Assembly: GCA_010909165.1 (NCBI GenBank)
Contig: VJWM01000227.1
Span: 186,001 to 250,000, forward strand
Reading direction: 5' to 3'
DNA from: Anthoceros angustus
Taxonomy: Eukaryota > Streptophyta > Anthocerotopsida > Anthocerotales > Anthocerotaceae
DNA: 64,000 nt
Part shown: positions 38,941 through 51,180 of the stretch, piece by piece
Position numbering within the stretch: the first letter of the stretch is position 1
How the letters are laid out: every line of letters starts with the position of its first letter
The notes under the pieces: generated by a model
What the model saw: only the letters and a program-made list of their open reading frames with translations
The model's database searches: none
Told to the model about the DNA's origin: nothing
Position numbers and translations under genes: made by a program

Positions 38941-40095
38941 GGTGGCGAGCGAGGCCAGGCGGTTCAGACGGGCCAAGGTTCTTGTGTCGACAGTGAAACA
39001 AGCTCGAGGCCCAAGCGGGCGGAGGACCTTTGCGAGAGCGCGGGAGGCGGAGGCGGCGAGAGAGCTCGGGACCAGGCGGCGGCAGCGCCAAGTGGGCGAG
39101 CCAGTAAAGCGGCGAAGGTCGGAAGCCGCGGCAAGCGGCGGATCACTCTGACGTGAACCGGTGGAGAGAGTCAGCAGAGGCTAACTCGAGCCGGCTATGG
39201 AGCGAGCGAGGCGGCGGGAGGCGATGGAGGCCAGACTCGGGAGATAGGGGATCTCCAGGTGCAGTAGGAAGTAGAGGCGGCGGCAGATGGAGGACCAGGA
39301 CACTGGAGCTACAACTCCAAGATGCGTCGGGCGTGATTCTCAACGAGAGAATCCACGACTTGAGCACGAAATAGAGTGCCTCCTCTGACGGAGGAAAATC
39401 GGCGACTATCCAAGGAGTTGGGCGTTGCCGAGCTCTGAGAGCTGGAGGAAGTCCGAGTCGGACGGAGGTATCCGATCACTGGAGAGGAGGCGGCGGAGCT
39501 AAGGCCGAGAATGAGCGGAGGGCGCGAGCAGGCGAAAAGAAGGCTGGTCCAGTGAAGGCGGAAGGAGCAGCTGCGCTATGGCGGTGGTGGCAATGGAGAG
39601 GAAGCAGCGGAGGCGGAGGCGGGTGGAGCAAGCGTAGAGGTGGAGGCCGCCTTGTAGCCTCGCGTGATCTGACCGGCTCCGGTGTCAAATCTGGCGGAGA
39701 GGTGGCCCAACAAGCCGGGCACGCCCCTCCGGAACACTTATGGCGGAGGGAGTATCGGGTGCTCGGGCACACGTGGAAGAGGCAATTCAACAAGTCGATT
39801 CGGACTTTGCCTATTACCACGAGCTCCGTAGAAGCCTCTCGGCCCTGCAAGCAGACGGACCTGGAGGCTCGAGAGGAGATGAAGGCCACGGGGCAGACAG
39901 GACCCTAGTGGCCTGTTTGGAGATGACGGAGCGGCGGAGGAGCAGGAGGAGGCGAGCGAGGAGGCGGATCACGGCGAGGTAAGCACCGCACCTCACCATG
40001 GAAGGAGGGCCAGAAGGAGTCACGGGATCGGGAGCAAGAGGAGGACTTGAGGAGAGCCACGGAGGAGTCCGTGAGGAGGAAACCGGGTGGGCGTG

Positions 40096-40250
40096 AGTCC
40101 GGACTTTGTCCGGACCCAGGCCGGACCACAAGTCCGGACCTCGGTCGTCCGGACCACGAGTCGGACCCCGTGTCGTCCGGACCACAAGTCCGGACCCCGT
40201 GTCCGGACCACGAGGTCCGGACCCAGACAAGGTCGGACCTAGCCGGGACC
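40096..40250. repeat. TCCGGA palindrome minisatellite, copy 1
   Basis: A run of short imperfect units built around GTCCGGACC, itself a palindrome, each separated by 5-15 bases. The same array occurs at 41776-41915 and 56733-56905. Confidence 0.85.
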
Positions 40251-41775
40251 GAAATAAGCGGACTCCACGAGTTCGGAGTCGAGGCAGACCTCGAGGCCGG
40301 GCAGCGATGAGGAGCCCCTTGACTTACGCTAGGGGAGCCGATGGTGGTGGCCCCACCGGCGAAGGACCCGAGGAGGCAGGAGGATGACGTCGTGGTAGCG
40401 GTTGTCGACCGCCAGAGCTAACGGCGATTAGAGAGGAGGGCCCGCCTCACGGATCATCCGATTGGGTGCACCACAAGCTGTCGGGGGATTGGACCACCCA
40501 TTCGAGGCGGGCCAGGACCTTCCACCAGTCGGGAAGGAGATAGGGGAAATAGGTGGTAGGCCGATTAGGGTATACCGGTGGCTATCATCGGAATAGGGGT
40601 GTAATAAAGACGCCTTGGGCGCAGATAAGAGGGCCGAGGCCAGGCGGTTCAGGGGCCGGGCCAAGGTTCGTTGACAGGCTCGAGAGGCCCAAGCGGGCGG
40701 AGGACCTTTGCGGCGAAGAGCCGGAGGCGGAAGAGGCGGCACAAGCGAGCTCGGGACTGGCGGAGGCGGCCGGCTAAGCGGCGCCAAGTGGGCGAGCCAG
40801 TAAAGCGGCGAAGGTGAGCCGCGGCAAGCGGCAGGATCACTACAGGCGTGATCGGGCCGGTGGAAAGTCGGCATGACGAGGCTAACTCGAAGGCCGCCTA
40901 TGGGCGAGCAAGGGCGGAAGGAGGATGGAGGCCGGCCTCGGGAGATAGGGGATCTCAGGCAGTGAGTAGAGGAGGCGGCGGCGAGATGGAGGGGCAGCAG
41001 GACCTGGAGCTACAACTCCAAGATCGTCGGGCGGTGATTCTCAGCGAGAATCCACGACCTTGAGCACGAGTGCCTCGGCTCCGTCGAAGGCGGAGGAAAA
41101 TCGGCGACTATCGAGGTTGGGCGTTGCCGAGCTCTGAAGGAGGCTGGAGGAAGTCCGAGTCGGACGGAGGTATCCGATCACTGGAGAGGAGGCGGCGGAG
41201 CTAAGGCGGAATGAGCGGAGGCCGAGCCTGGGCGAGAAGAAGCTGCTGGTCCGGTGAGAAAGGCGGAAGAGCCTGCGCTATGGCGGTGGTGGCAATGGAG
41301 AGGAAAAGGCGGAGGAGGCGAGGCGGCGGAGCAGCGGAGGAGGTCCGGACCGAGGCCGCCTTGTAGCCTCGCGTGATCTGACCGGCTCGGTATCAAATCT
41401 GGCGGAGAGGTGGCCCAACAAGCGGCCGCCTCCGGAACACTTATGGCGGAGGGAGTATCGGGTGCTCGGGCACACGTGGAAGAGGCAATTCAACAAGTCG
41501 ATTCGGACTTTGCCTATTACCACGAGCTCTGGCGGTAGAAGCCTCTACCAAAGAGCCTGGAAGGCTCGAGAGGCCCAAGCGGAGGACCCTAGTGGCCTGT
41601 TTGGAGATGAGGAGGCGGAGCGGAAGGCGGAGGGCGAGCGAGGAGGCGGCGGATCGGCGAGGTAAGCACCGCACCTCACCATGGAAGGAGGGCCAGCGAA
41701 GGAGTCACGGGCGATCGGGGAGGACTTGAGAGAGCCACGGAGGTCCGTGAGGAGAAACCGGGTGGGCGTGAGTCG

Positions 41776-41915
41776 GACTTTGTCCGGACCCGGAGGCCGG
41801 ACCAAGTCGGACCTCGGTAATAAGTCCGGACCACGGTCCGGACCCCGTGTCCGGACCCCGTGTCATCCGGACCACGAGGTCCGGACCCAGGCAAGGTCGG
41901 ACCTGGCCGGACCCG
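41776..41915. repeat. TCCGGA palindrome minisatellite, copy 2
   Basis: Second copy in the left LTR, carried on the 1.65-kb duplication. Confidence 0.85.
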
Positions 41916-42256
41916 AAATAAGCGGACTCAAGTTCGGAGTCGAGGCAGACCTCGAGGGGGGCTGTGGCGGAGGAGCCCCTTCGACTTACGCTAGGAGCGA
42001 ATGGTGGACCGTGAAGGACCCGAGGAGGGCCAGGAGGAGGATGACGTCGTGGTAGCGGTTGTCGAAGGCGGAGGAGTCCGTGAGGAGAGAGGCCCGCCTC
42101 ACGGATCATCCGATTGCTGGCGAAGTTGGACCACCCATTCGGCGGGGCCAGGACCTTCCAGAGCGAAGGAGATAGGGGATAGGATGGTAGGCGATTAGGG
42201 TATACCGGTGGCTATCATTTCGAGAATAGGGGTGTAATAAAGGCGCCTTGGGCGCG

Positions 42257-42264
42257 ATATAAGA
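42257..42264 (+). promoter_or_regulatory. Gypsy left LTR TATA box
   Basis: ATATAAGA follows a GC-rich stretch near the 3' end of the LTR, about 570 bp before the LTR end, and is repeated at the matching place in the right LTR (57262). Transcription probably starts about 30 bp downstream. Confidence 0.6.
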
Positions 42265-42834
42265 GGGCCGAGGCTCTAGTAAAGCATCTTTCTCTTGGTG
42301 TTGATGCGCGTTCTTGCACCTTTGTGAGTCTTCTTGCTAACGTGAGTCCCGAGTCACGAGCACGGCGGCTCGGGAGATTGATCAAGGTCCCGTGACGGAC
42401 TTAAGCGTTGTGGTGTGTGCGGGGAAGGGTGGTGTGACCCGTGCTCGTCGAGCCGCGGTCCGACCGGCAATTTGGAGCGTGTGGAGGAGGAACTCGGGAG
42501 GCGTGTAGAGCCGGACGGAGGCCCGGCGGAGCAGCGGAGGAGGTCCGGGCGTAACCCGTCTTTTCTAAGGCGAGTGTAGCGTGAGGGAGAGAGGAAAGGG
42601 GGATGCGTGAGGGATGTATGTGAGCATCTGGAGCCAACGGGTCCTAAACGTTTGGCCATCGGCTGTCACGGTGAACGTGTGAGTAGTTAGGAGTATGTGT
42701 GTGTGTTGAGGCGAGCGGCGCTAAGGGCGGTAGAATCACCGAAGCGGTAACGGGCCTATCATTCCCTTGGGAACGGACTTCTTCCTACAACGACACGGAT
42801 TGTGCGCGCCATCATCGAAAAGTCCGCCACATTT

Positions 42835-42852
42835 TGGCGCTTGCGGGGAATG
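42835..42852 (+). other. Gypsy primer binding site
   Basis: TGGCGCTTGCGGGGAATG lies three bases after the LTR end. It resembles the TGGCGC-type primer sites of plant Gypsy elements. Confidence 0.6.
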
Positions 42853-43079
42853 AAATCGATGCGTGGTCGCAAAGTGCGTCCTTAGGAAGAGAAGGTAAGT
42901 GAATGCGTGGCGGTCGGCGGCGGTCAAGTGAACCGTCGGGAGGATCGGACGTGGTCACCTCGCGTGCTCTCCGAGCCGAGGGAGAGAGAGAGGCGTCAAA
43001 CCCAACGAGAGAGCACCGTCGATCGGAGGAGAGCGTGGTCGGTGTCGGACCAAGACGAGTACGGGTACAAGGGGCGCCA

Positions 43080-45800
43080 CGGAAGAAGGTAGGATGCCAC
43101 GCCTAACCCGATGGCGGCCATGGCCCCTACCTCGACCAAACAAGCGTACTCCATATTCGGAGGGAAGAAGGAGCGGGATGCGAGACCTTTGTGGAGGACT
43201 TCATGTCCAAAGCCAACTTCAACGGAGAGGAGGCAGCCATCATCCAGCTTTTCCAAGGGGTTCTCAGGGGCAATGCTCAATGGTATCGGAGAAAGTACCG
43301 ACCACAGAATGCCCCACCCGCCTCGTTTGAAGCTTTGAAAATGCCTTCTTAGAACGGTTTCGAGGATCGACCGGGAGGGTATGTATTATCAAAGTTGGAA
43401 AATCGCGAGGAAGAAGGAGAAGCTGGCTCGTACATCGAGCGGTTCTATGCGAGGATCGGCATCCAACCCATACCACGATGCAAGCGGTGGTTCGGCCGGT
43501 CTAGCCAAACCCATGGCGAGCCCGTCCGCTGGCCGAGAAGGGCGTGGGCAAGGCGGTCAGGCGGAAAACTACGAGGAATCGCTACATCGAGGATAAAGAA
43601 ATCCGCTCAAGGAGGCAAGAAGAAGAAGAAGCGGGGTTCGGACTCAGGAGGAAGAGTCTTGAGGAGGAGGAGGAAGACCAATCGGAGGTGTCTTGGAGGA
43701 GGAGCGTCAAGAAGAGACGGAGGTCTCTAGCGAGGAAGAGTATCCCAAGAAGAAGAGCAAGAAGCCCGGCTAAAAGAAGCGGGGTAAGAAGGAGGTGGTG
43801 ACACCACCGGTCCAGAAGCTCCGGACCCGACTCCCTCAAGGAGGTGGCAGTGGGAGGACTGGAAAAAGTGATAAAGAGAGTAGAGGACAGCGATAAACGG
43901 TTAAGGACCGAGGCGGCGGAAAACACCGACTACGGTGCGAGCATCTCGGTGTCGTGTGCCGACCCGGCCATTCGAATCAAGCGCCTCAAGGCCGGTGCAT
44001 CAAGTGGACTACGAATACGAGGAGGAGGCGAGGAGCAATGGAAGAGGCCTATCAGTGCAGAAGCCCCTCAGGCGCGATATCCCAAAACCATGTATCCGCC
44101 AACCGGAGGTCCGTCACAACGAGCCCCACCGATGCGACCGCATGGGAGCCCTTCGTATCCTCCGTGTGGTGGTCTTGGGCTGCGGAATCTGGCCATTACT
44201 CCAACGCGTGTCCGTACCCAGGCGGTAATGGGGACTTCGTGTGGCGGCGCAAGCGGTGGGCATATATGAGCGACGCTATGTCCCAACCCCGCAAGGCGGT
44301 CGAGCGGCGAAAACTACGAGGAATCGCTACATCGGAGGATAAAGAAATCCGCTCAAGGAGGCAAGAAGAAGAAGAAGCGGGGTTCGGACTCAGGAGGAAG
44401 AGTCTTGAGGAGGAGGAGGAAGACCAATCGGAGGTGTCTTGGAGGAGGAGCGTCAAGAAGAGACGGAGGTCTCTAGCGAGGAAGAGTATCCCAAGAAGAA
44501 GAGCAAGAAGCCCGGCTAAAAGAAGCGGGGTAAGAAGGAGGTGGTGACACCACCGGTCCAGAAGCTCCGGACCCGACTCCCTCAAGGAGGTGGCAGTGGG
44601 AGGACTGGAAAAAGTGATAAAGAGAGTAGAGGACAGCGATAAACGGTTAAGGACCGAGGCGGCGGAAAACACCGACTACGGTGCGAGCATCTCGGTGTCG
44701 TGTGCCGACCCGGCCATTCGAATCAAGCGCCTCAAGGCCGGTGCATCAAGTGGACTACGAATACGAGGAGGAGGCGAGGAGCAATGGAAGAGGCCTATCA
44801 GTGCAGAAGCCCCTCAGGCGCGATATCCCAAAACCATGTATCCGTCAACCGGTCATCACGGCCCCGATGCACGACCGCATGGGAGCCCTTCGTATCCTCC
44901 GTGTGGTGGTCTTGGGCTGCGGAATCTGGCCATTACTCCAACGCGTGTCCGTACCCAGGCGGTAATGGGGACTTCGTGTGGCGGCCAAGCGGTGGGCATA
45001 TATGAGCGACGCTATGTCCCAACCCCGCAAGGCGGTCGAGCGGCGAAAACTACGAGGAATCGCTACATCGGAGGATAAAGAAATCCGCTCAAGGAGGCAA
45101 GAAGAAGAAGAAGCGGGGTTCGAGACTCAGGAGGAAGAGTCTTGAGGAGGAGGAAGACCAATCGGAGGTGTCTTGAGGAGGAGGCGTCGTCCAGAAGAGA
45201 CGGAGGTCTCTAGCGAGGAAGAGTATCCCGCAGAAGAAGAGCAAGAAGCCCGGCTAAAAGAAGCGGTAAGAAGGAGGTGGTGACACCGGCCGGTCCGAGA
45301 AGCTCCGGACCCGACTCCCTCAAGGAGGTGGCAGTGCGGGAGGACTGGAAAAAGTGATAAAGAGAGTAGAGGACACAGCGATAAACCAGTTAAGGGGAGA
45401 GGCGGCGGAAAACGACTACGGTGCGAGCGCATCTACGGTGTCGTGTGCCGGCAACACGGCCATTCGAATCAAGCCTCAAGGCCGGTGCATCAAGTGGACT
45501 ACGAATACGAGGAGGAGGAGCAATGGGAAGAGGCCTATCAGTGCAGAAGCCCCTCCGGGCGCGATATCCCAAAACCATGTATCCGTCAGCGGAGGTCCGT
45601 CAGCGAGCCCCACCGATGCGACCGCATGGGAGCCCTTCGTATCCTCCGTGCAGGGTAGTGCATTGGGCTGCGGAATCCGCCATTACTCCAAGCGTGTCCG
45701 AGGCGGGGTAATGGGGACTTGTGTGGCGATAGTGGGCATATGACGATGCTATGTCCCAACCCCGCACAAGGCAGTACGATATGCCACACCAAGCGGAGAA
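43080..45800 (+). pseudogene. Gypsy gag region with tripled C-terminal block
   Basis: The retrotransposon gag core reads F-V-E-D-F-M-S-K-A-N-F, then I-I-Q-L-F-Q-G-V-L-R-G-N-A-Q-W-Y, then a frameshift before A-F-L-E-R-F-R-G (43185-43370). The downstream Lys/Arg/Glu-rich part with CCHC-like knuckles (G-H-Y-S-N-A-C-P near 44190, C-G-D-S-G-H-M-T-M-L-C near 45722) is repeated three times, units starting 43566, 44310 and 45046. The first two are nearly identical; the third carries many 1-6 base indels. Confidence 0.8.
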
Positions 45801-48420
45801 CCCGACCACCAACGCCACCTCCTAAGGCTGACCGTCGGCAAGTCGAAGATGCTCGATTGGCGGAGTGGGAAGAGATTCCCAGTGCGAGATGGAAAGAACA
45901 AGAAGGTGCGGTGGGGGTCGAAAGGAAGGGAGTCGGGCGTGGAAATCTTGGAGGTGTCTACTCGTGGCGAAGGAAGGAGCGGCGAAAGGCGCGATTGAAG
46001 AAGAACAAGGAGGCGTCGGGCCGAGGAAGGCAATCAAACGGAAATACCGGCAGAGGATCCGACCGATGAAGGAGGAGGTGGGGCAGGCGGCTCTGGGAGG
46101 ATTACCGAAGGAAGTTCTCGACAGGGGCGGGGAGAAGGGCAGTGCCTCCGCGAGCCGATTTCCGGACGTAGTCCGGAGGTGACCGAGATGTTGCAGGAGG
46201 AAATGCGCAAGCATCCGGAGAATACCGAACAAGTGACCCGGGAGAGGATGAGGCCAGCGGGATCCTCGATTGGGGTAGAAGCCTCTCCTTTAATGTGGCG
46301 GACGATGATGAATCGGCACCTTGTGTCCTTTCGGCGAGGATAACCCAAATACCGACAAGAGGTCCGTCGGGCCGTTAGGAAAAGCCTCGGCGGAGCACCA
46401 AAGCCGGGAAGGGTAGCAGTGGAAGTGAGGGTGGTGTCCCATACGGACCCAGGCGCCCGATGGTACAAGTGGAGATTTGGATGTATCATCAAGGATGTAC
46501 CGTTGGACACGGGTCCGAGTCAACCTCATCACAAGCCACGGCACGGGTGGGCTTCACATCCTTGAACCCTCAACGAAGACTCGAGAATGGCGGACATGTC
46601 AAGAAGAGATCCGTGGGAGTTAACCGAGTCTTGGCCACCATAGCGTGCACCCTACAAACCGGATTTTGTTGTGATCAAACCGGCCGGACCATTAGGGTAT
46701 GAGGTGTTCTTTGGGCGGCCATGGGTTGGCCAGAAGCTACACTTTGGAAGGAAGGAGATTCACTTCAAGCCGGTGGGGGTCGAAAGGAAGGGAGTCGGGC
46801 GTGGAAATCTTGAGGTGTCTACTCGTGGCCGAAGGAAGGAGCGACGAAAGGCGCCGGTTGAAGAAGAACAAGGGAGGAAGCGTCACGGGCCAGGAAGGCA
46901 ATCAAGCGGAAATACCGGAGAGGATCCGATGAAGGAGGGCTGACGGGCGGCTCTGGGAGGGATTACCGAAGGAAGTTCTCCGATGGGGCAGGAGAAGGGC
47001 AGTGCCTCCGCGGCCAGCCGATTTCCGGGCAGTCGAGGTGGAGATGTTGCGGAGGAAATGCATCCGGAGAATACCGAACAGTGACCGGGAGAGGATGAGG
47101 GGGAGCAGGATCCTCGATTGGGGTAGAAGCCTCTGCCCCTTTAATGTGGCGGACGATGATGAATCGGCGCACCTTGTGTCCTTTCGGCGAGGATAACCCG
47201 AAAAAGAGGTCCGTCGGGCCGTTAGAAACCCAGCCTCGGCGGAGCACCAAAGCCGGGAAGGGTAGCATGGAAGTGAGGTGGTGTCCCATACGGACCCAGG
47301 CGATGGTACAAGTGGAGATTTGGATGTATCATCAAGGATGTACCGTTGGACACGGGTCCGAGTCAACCTCATCACGAAACCACGGCACGAAAATTGGGCT
47401 TCACATCCTTGAACCCTCAGAAGACTCGAGAATGGCGGACATGTCGAAGAGATCCGTGAGGAGTTAAAGTCTTGGCCACCATAGCCGCACCCTACAAACC
47501 GGATTTTGTTGTGATCAAACCGGACCATTAGGGTATGAGGTGTTCTTTGGGCGGCCATGGTGGGTTGGCCAGACAAGCTACACTTTGGAAGGAAGGAGAT
47601 TCACTTCAAGCGGTGGTGGGACCCTAAGGTGCGAGAAGGAGGGCTGACGGGCGGCCTGCCGGAGGGATTACCGAAGGAAGTTCTCCGTGCAGACGGGGAG
47701 AAGGGCAGTGCCTCCGCGGCCAGCCGATTTCCGGACGTGGTCAGGAGGTGACCGAGATGTTGCGGAGGAATCATGGCATCCGGAGAATACCGAACACCAA
47801 GTGACCCGGGAGAGGATGAGGCCAGCGGGATCCTCGATTGGGGTAGAAGCCTCCCCCCATGTGGCGGACGATGATGAATCGGCACCTTGTGTCCTTTCGG
47901 CGAGGATAACCCGAAATCTGACAAGAGGTCCGTCGGGCCGTTAGAAACCCAGCCTCGGAGCACCAAAGCCGGGAAGGGTAGCAGTGGAAGTGAGGGTGGT
48001 GTCCCATACGGACCCAGGCGCCCGATGGTACAAGTGGAGATTTGGATGTATCATCAAGGATGTGGACACGGGTCCGAGTCAACCTCATCACAAGCCACGG
48101 CACGAAAATTGGGCTTCACATCCTTGAACCCTCAGAAGACTCGAGAATGGCGGACATGTCAAGAAGAGATCCGTGGGGAGTTAACCGAGTCTTGGCCACC
48201 ATAGTGGCGCACCCTACAAAGCTGGATTTTGTTGTGATCAAACCGGCCGGACCATTAGGGTATGAGGTGTTCTTTGATGGTGGGTTGGCCAGACAAGCTA
48301 CACTTTGGAAGGAAGGAGATTCACTTCAAGCCGGTGGTGGGACCCTAAGGTGCGAGAAGGGAGGTTGCTATCACAGCAAGGACACCTATTGTGGGAAGCT
48401 GAGCACTACGAAGGGTATAC
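45800..48420 (+). pseudogene. Gypsy protease region, three tandem copies
   Basis: Three units of about 730-840 bp repeat the same order of landmarks. The landmark GAGGTGTTCTTTG occurs near 46701, 47537 and 48265. Each unit has an aspartic protease-like stretch (L-D-T-G near 46505, 47350 and 48065) followed after a slip by V-N-L-I and then L-G-F-T-S-L. None is open throughout. Confidence 0.75.
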
Positions 48421-48879
48421 CTCGTGGAGGACTCCAGCGACAACAAGATAGTTCCGAGGAGGCGTACCCTTTCGCCAAGATCCGCCGGTCCGAGGAGGAG
48501 ATGGACTACGGCGGGATGCCTTTGGTGCGGAAGTGGTTGATTGTTTTGAGTAAACGCCACAACGGGGGAGGAAGGAAGTGAAGAGGAGGTCGGACCCGGC
48601 TGAGGGAGGCAGTGAGAGTCGGACCAAGGAAGCGGACATCGAAGGAGTAACACGATTCACCTCCGACGAGCTCTTGAGAGAATGGGGATGCGAGAGGACG
48701 ATCCCGAGGAGGACGAGGGGTTTGGGCCAGGCGGCAGGCAGGAGGCAGTGAACCCGGACGTGGAAGAAGTGGAGGTCCGGCCCAGAAATTCGAAGTTTAA
48801 GAAAGGCATGCCTCCGGACTGAAGGAAGGACTAAAGCATTCTGGGGAGTTTTGAGGTGTTCGCCTTCAAGGTCACGGAC

Positions 48880-49530
48880 ATGAAGGGCATTAGAAGAAGT
48901 GGGGAGCATAAGATCGATTTGAAGCCGGAGGCGGTGCGGTCAAATCCGACAATACAAGCTCAACCCCAAGTATTCGATCAAGGTGAAGGAGGTCCTTGAT
49001 AAGTACACGGAGGCGGACATCATTTTCCCCATCGTCAGCGAGTGGGTCGCCGATTGTGGTGGTTCCCAAGAACAGCCAGACAAATTCGGTATGCCAAGAT
49101 TGGAGGAAGCTCAACGCCAGCGGAGAAGGACCACTTCCGATGCCATTCGTGACGACATTTTGGACAAGGTGGTGGACGGACTACTTACTCCTTCCTGGAT
49201 GGCTACTCGGATATAACCAATTGCACCTAAGGGAGTGAGATGGGACAAGACGACCTTCACTACTGAGTGGGGCGTTTGCCTACAAGAGAAGTGCCTTTGG
49301 GATGACCGGAGCGCCGGTCGTTCATGCGTATGGTGACCAACGCGTCTTCCGTGACTTCGAGGGACTTCATGGAGATATTCTGGATGATTTTGTGTGCATG
49401 GGGAGCGGGACAAACACCTTGGGCATCTAAGAAGGTGCTTGGGCTGCGGAGACTCAATTGAGCCTACACCGAGAAATGCTACTTTGGAATGACGGAGGGA
49501 ATCTTGGGACATCGGGTGTCGGCGGGGAAT
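48880..49530 (+). pseudogene. Gypsy reverse transcriptase (single copy)
   Basis: RT blocks can be read across small slips: V-P-K-x-S-Q-T-x-F and D-W-R-K-L-N-A near 49080-49120, M-P-F-V-x-x-I-L-D-K-V-V-D near 49140, F-L-D-G-Y-S-G-Y-N-Q-L-H near 49193-49230, and T-T-F-T-T-E-W-G then F-G-M-T-G-A-P near 49250-49315. The D-D active site falls in D-I-L-D-D-F near 49374. Unlike the rest of the internal region, this core is present once. Confidence 0.85.
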
Positions 49531-51180
49531 CGAGGTGGACGGGACAAGGTCCGGTCATCCAGTCTCTCCACACGAACCTAAAGGAGCGAGAGGTTTCACA
49601 GGAATGGTGGGATACTACCGCGGTTTATTAAGGACTTTGCGAAGAGGGCTAAGTTGCGAACTCTGCGGAAGGAGGAGGTTTGGACACAGTCACGAGGCGA
49701 GAGGAGGCCTTCGGGATTCTGAACACCTTGGTAAGCGCAGGTTCTAAGAGGACCGGATGGAGCAGAAATTTCATGTGTATGTAGAGTGTCCGCTTTTGCT
49801 ATCGGAGTAGTCTTGAGCGGAAGGACGACAAGCGGGATTATCCGTATACTACGACTGACATCCGGAACGAAAATACACAACTACTGAGGCCAAGCCGGGT
49901 ATGGTATATCTTTGTCAAGAAATTCCGACACTACACTACCCGGTGAGTTTGTGTTCTATGTAGACCACTTTTGAAGCATCGGTGAATAAAGGCGGACTGT
50001 CCGGACGGATAGCAAGGTGGATATTGTTGCTGCAGGAGTTCACGTTCAAGTGGAAACAAGACAAGGGAGGCACCAAAATGCATTTCCACGATTGAAAAGG
50101 CGGTGTTGAGAGATCGGAAGATGCGTTCCGGATGAGACATTGGTTGCGCGGTAAAAGTACAACCGGAGGAGCCCAGACGAACCCCAAGCTACGAGGGCGT
50201 AGCGAGCGGAGAAGGGTCACGGGCCGTCAAACCCTGAAGAAATAGCGGTACCTCAGGGAATGGAGCTTCCAAATCGACTCGTGGGAGAGGAGGCATTCGT
50301 GCACTATGCTCGACCCTTGAATGTACAACGGTGTGTGTTCAAATTAGGGCGGACGAGCGAAGGTACTTGCAACCGGCGAGGCAGGAGCGGTCGTCGAGGA
50401 ATGCACGAAGGATTGGGGGAGGACACTACGCAAGACAGTCACCACCAAAAGATTTTGAAGCGGGGATCTTGGTGGCCAACAATGTATGGGGACACCCACC
50501 GGTTTGTGAAGAAGTGTGATGCTTGTCGGATCGGAAAGCCAACCCCGACGACACGGTGGCCGCTAGTACCGATATTGGCACCGCACCTTCGAAAAGTGGG
50601 GTATTGACTTTGTTGGACCTATACCTGACAAGACACACACAAAGGAGATACATCCCGGTGGCAGCGGACTCGCACGGTGGGTAGAGGCGGTGGCGACAAG
50701 AACGGACTCCATAAAACCTGGCCAAATTCTGTCGAGAACATCATCATCGGATGTCCGCTGCGGTTGGTAAGTGATAGGGGAACCCATTTCCTTAATGATG
50801 TGGTGGCCGCCATGACGGAGTATTTCGGCATCAATCATCGCAAGACGGCACCCTACAATCCTAAGGCCAATGGGGCAGGAAGACAAATGGGCTCATCTGC
50901 GGGATCTGAATAAACTCACGATGAACTACGCCCATGCTGGATACCAAGCGCCATCCGCCTGTGGGCGTTAGAAGGTGACCACACAACGGACCCCTTCTTG
51001 ACCTACGGACACTCTCCGTAATGCCGGTGGAGTTTGAAGTGCCCACTTTTGAGTAATGATGGAAGGGAGGCGGAGGAGGAAAGCCATCGAGCGACTCTTG
51101 GGGTTTGTTGCACAGGAGGGGGAAGAAGCTCGGTGAAGATGCGATTGGTGCAAAACCAGTGAAGATTTGGCACGATCGCA
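49531..51180 (+). pseudogene. Gypsy RNase H and integrase, copy 1
   Basis: RNase H-like region with F-H-V-Y-V near 49770 and K-D-D-K-R-D-Y-P-Y near 49823. The integrase zinc region is near 50350-50540 (K-K-C-D-A-C-R-I-G-K). The catalytic core shows I-D-F-V-G-P-I-P near 50605, S-D-R-G-T-H-F-L-N-D near 50772 and Y-N-P-K-A-N-G near 50852. The copy ends in mid-C-terminal region at about 51180 and jumps back to the RNase H start. Confidence 0.85.

Larger units (their letters stand above)
38950..42280. repeat. About 1.65-kb tandem duplication in the left LTR
   Basis: The anchor CTTGTAGCCTCGCGTGATCT occurs near 39651 and 41361, and GGTGTAATAAAG near 40597 and 42230. The right LTR has one copy near 56295-57245. 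Confidence 0.8.
34295..42831 (+). repeat. Gypsy left LTR, enlarged by internal tandem duplications
   Basis: About 8.5 kb against 4.8 kb for the right LTR. Ends match the right LTR. The extra length comes from three internal tandem duplications listed separately. Long GC-rich ORFs over this LTR have low-complexity Arg/Gly/Glu composition and are not supported as genes. Confidence 0.85.

Noticed and set aside
36000-41900. Many long ORFs in both strands of the left LTR
   Set aside because: They arise from GC-rich, stop-poor GGA/GCG repeats; the frames are not kept between duplicated copies.
43566-45790. Regular repeats of about 740 bp considered as a CRISPR-like or satellite array
   Set aside because: The units are coding-derived gag blocks of a Gypsy element; there are no short repeats with spacers, and the setting is eukaryotic.
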